The notes below the pieces were generated by a model that saw only the letters and a list, made by a program, of their open reading frames with translations, ran no database searches and was not told where the DNA came from. The position numbers and the translations under genes were made by a program. DNA of 64,000 nt from Triatoma infestans (Eukaryota > Arthropoda > Insecta > Hemiptera > Reduviidae). Location: positions 57,896-121,895 of the forward strand of contig JAAEAF010002682.1 in the NCBI GenBank assembly GCA_011037195.1. Direction: 5' to 3'. Shown here one piece after another: positions 62,336-64,000 of the stretch (within the stretch, counting starts at the first letter, position 1; each line of letters starts with the position of its first letter).

Positions 62336-62458
62336 TACTTTCCCCTACTCCTAGTAGAAGGAAGAATTGCGATCGTACACAATTTTCAACAGAAACATAT
62401 GTTTTTGGACCATGAAAAACAAATCTGGTGTGTAACACGCGCTCGAGTTTCTCTTATT
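62336..62458. repeat. family HT end-to-end remnant
   Basis: A terminal block CCCCTACTCCTAGTAGAAGG leads after only ~90 bases to TCTGGTGTGTAACACGCGCT and CTCGAGTTTCTCTTATTAC. The 3' end in minus orientation and the 5' end in plus orientation have been brought together, leaving almost no interior. Confidence 0.5.
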
Positions 62459-62459
62459 A

Positions 62460-63625
62460 CAATATTTATTTATTTATTTATCTTTTTTATCAACAAACGG
62501 CATAAGCCTTATGGTTGAAGTTATTACAAGTGATACATAAATATAACAATAGTAAGTGATACACGCACATTTAACAATAAAACTTCAAGTAGTGAAATAA
62601 TGTTTCTTGAAAAGTCCAGACGCCATTTGGAAATCCACATCACTAGGAATATACTCATTCCATGACCTGCATATTCTACAAATGATGTCAGCGTTGAACA
62701 GCGCATTAATCTTAATGGTAGGGATCACGAAATGCGAAGTACTGCGCAAGCAGCGATTTGGTACATGAAAAGGAATGGCAGCAAGTAGTACTATGCAATC
62801 AATTTCACCATTCAAGAGCTTCTTTAAGAATAGAAGACCAGCATTACGTCTTCTAGACTCTAGAGAGCAGAAATGAGTAGCACCGCTGGATAACCTTTTG
62901 TTAAAAGTCCTGATAAAACGGGTTTGTATAGCTTCAAGTCTAGCTATATCCTTCTTAGTGTAAGGACACCAAATCAACGACGCATACTCAAGAAGGCTTG
63001 TAACATATGCATTATACACAGTTAGCACCGCTTTGGGATCTCTAAGATCACGAGTGTGCCTTATTACAAAATCCAGCGCTCTCGATGCTTTCCTACATAC
63101 ATATTCAAACTGATTCGTGAAAGAGAGGTCATGACTCAGAGTAACTCCTAAATCCTTCACGTTGCGAGTCCTCTCCAATGGTTTGCCATCAATGAGGTAC
63201 TGATACGATATAAAACTCTTTATACGATAAAAAGAAATGACTTGGCATTTTTTAACATTAAGCTCCATGCTATTACTGCAGCACCAGTCAGAAACAGTAA
63301 TTCAGAGGGTATCTTGAATTATAATGCAGTCCTACTGAGAAGCAACTTTATGGAAAAACTTCAAGTCATCCGCAAATGCAAGTGCCTCAACGTCCGAGAT
63401 CCTTAGTAGTAGGTCGTTAATAAAAATTAGGAAGAGCCACGGTACAAGGTGTGATCCTTGAGGTACACCAGATACAGCATGAACCAACGTGATACCTCCG
63501 AGTGCCACCTTACCCGGCATTTTCTATTCCGAAGGTAATCTTCAAACCACTTCAGCATGGGACCACACAAGCCTAGCAACTTCAGTTTCTCTACTAACAA
63601 GGAGTGAGGCACAATAACATAATAT
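62460..63625 (-). pseudogene. CR1-like LINE reverse transcriptase, 5'-truncated
   Basis: Minus-strand order: VPHSLLVEKLKLLGLCGPML and KWFEDYLRNRKC (63612-63520), then after a frameshift SGVPQGSHLVPWLFLIFIND and EALAFADDLKFFHK (RT active site FADD near 63385), two in-frame stops (63332-63334 and about 63302), NVKKCQVISFYR, NVKDLGVTLSHDLSF, SLLEYASLIWCPY and RLEAIQTRFIRTF, ending FKKHYFTT with a stop at 62585. The 3' UTR closes with an AAGGCTTATGCC hairpin and a (TAAA)n tail at 62461-62480. One frameshift and two stops, otherwise intact, so a relatively recent loss. Confidence 0.8.
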
Positions 63626-64000
63626 AATAGAAATATTTTCTTTAAAATTGTTTTGATTACAAAAGTTTAAATAAAAGCTTGCCTTAAAAAAAAGATGATA
63701 AAGGTTGTCATGTATACCTGAGTGTAGAATAGAATAGAAGCGGGGGGGGGGGGCTCATTCACTGCAAACTACAAATTGAGGTCTGCAGTGTATGGCGCAA
63801 AAGGATTGCAGCAGATCCTTGAGTTTAGTCATTGGTGTAACCTACCATTTATCTTGAGTCTTGTCTGGCAAAATGTTTGGAATTTAAATATAACTTTGTG
63901 TGCGCGGGGAGGATCCCGCCAAATTAAAAATGAACAAAATTATAAAAAAAAATTCTTGAATATAGATTTCGATTTTCCATTAAAAAAATGCAAAATGAAA
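63626..64000. other. no gene seen
   Basis: It includes a G homopolymer of about 12 at 63742-63753. No exon or repeat copy is recognised. Confidence 0.4.

Noticed and set aside
1..64000. CRISPR arrays, bacterial-type operons, rRNA genes
   Set aside because: No regularly spaced short repeats with unique spacers, no clustered intact ORFs and no rRNA-like blocks; the window is eukaryotic in every respect.

Overview
The window looks like a piece of a large, AT-rich, repeat-laden arthropod (probably insect) genome. Evidence: spliced genes with multi-kilobase introns, dense homopolymer and microsatellite tracts, decayed non-LTR retrotransposons of several insect-type clades, tRNA-derived SINEs, and many small inverted-repeat elements. 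There are no bacterial operons, CRISPR arrays or rRNA genes. The species cannot be named from the sequence.

Only two host genes can be supported, both on the minus strand. Gene A (13242-21839) has four coding exons with consensus GT-AG junctions that join into a 242-residue two-pass membrane protein. Gene B (36616-37446) has one long coding exon for 276 residues, again with two membrane helices, and probably lacks its upstream exon(s) here. The two proteins share a basic N-terminal motif, a conserved first helix and a similar second helix, so I infer they are diverged tandem paralogues. I recognise neither as a named gene.

Region by region: 1-7.7 kb holds foldback elements and three copies of an abundant ~1-kb repeat (called family HT here). 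7.7-13.2 kb is AT-rich with no gene. 13.2-21.8 kb is gene A, whose introns carry a LINE 3' end, a SINE and repeat remnants. 21.8-36.6 kb has a hammerhead-like foldback, a SINE with target-site duplication, two copies of a LINE with an RNase H domain, and long AT-rich stretches. 36.6-37.4 kb is gene B. 37.4-64 kb is gene-poor and full of repeats: about ten HT copies or fragments, LINE remnants of at least four types (RNase H-bearing I/LOA-like, R1-like, Jockey-like, CR1-like), another SINE and another foldback.

The most interesting signals are: (1) a set of foldback elements whose arms carry a hammerhead-ribozyme-like core (CTGANGA, hairpin, GAAAC), as known for Penelope-like retroelements; (2) family HT, whose subterminal inverted repeats, 3' terminal hairpin, ~300-bp internal repeats and microsatellite recall Helentron/DINE-type elements; (3) a 3' hairpin shared by a SINE and LINE fragments with what look like compensatory changes, suggesting a SINE-LINE partnership; (4) the paralogous two-pass membrane gene pair.
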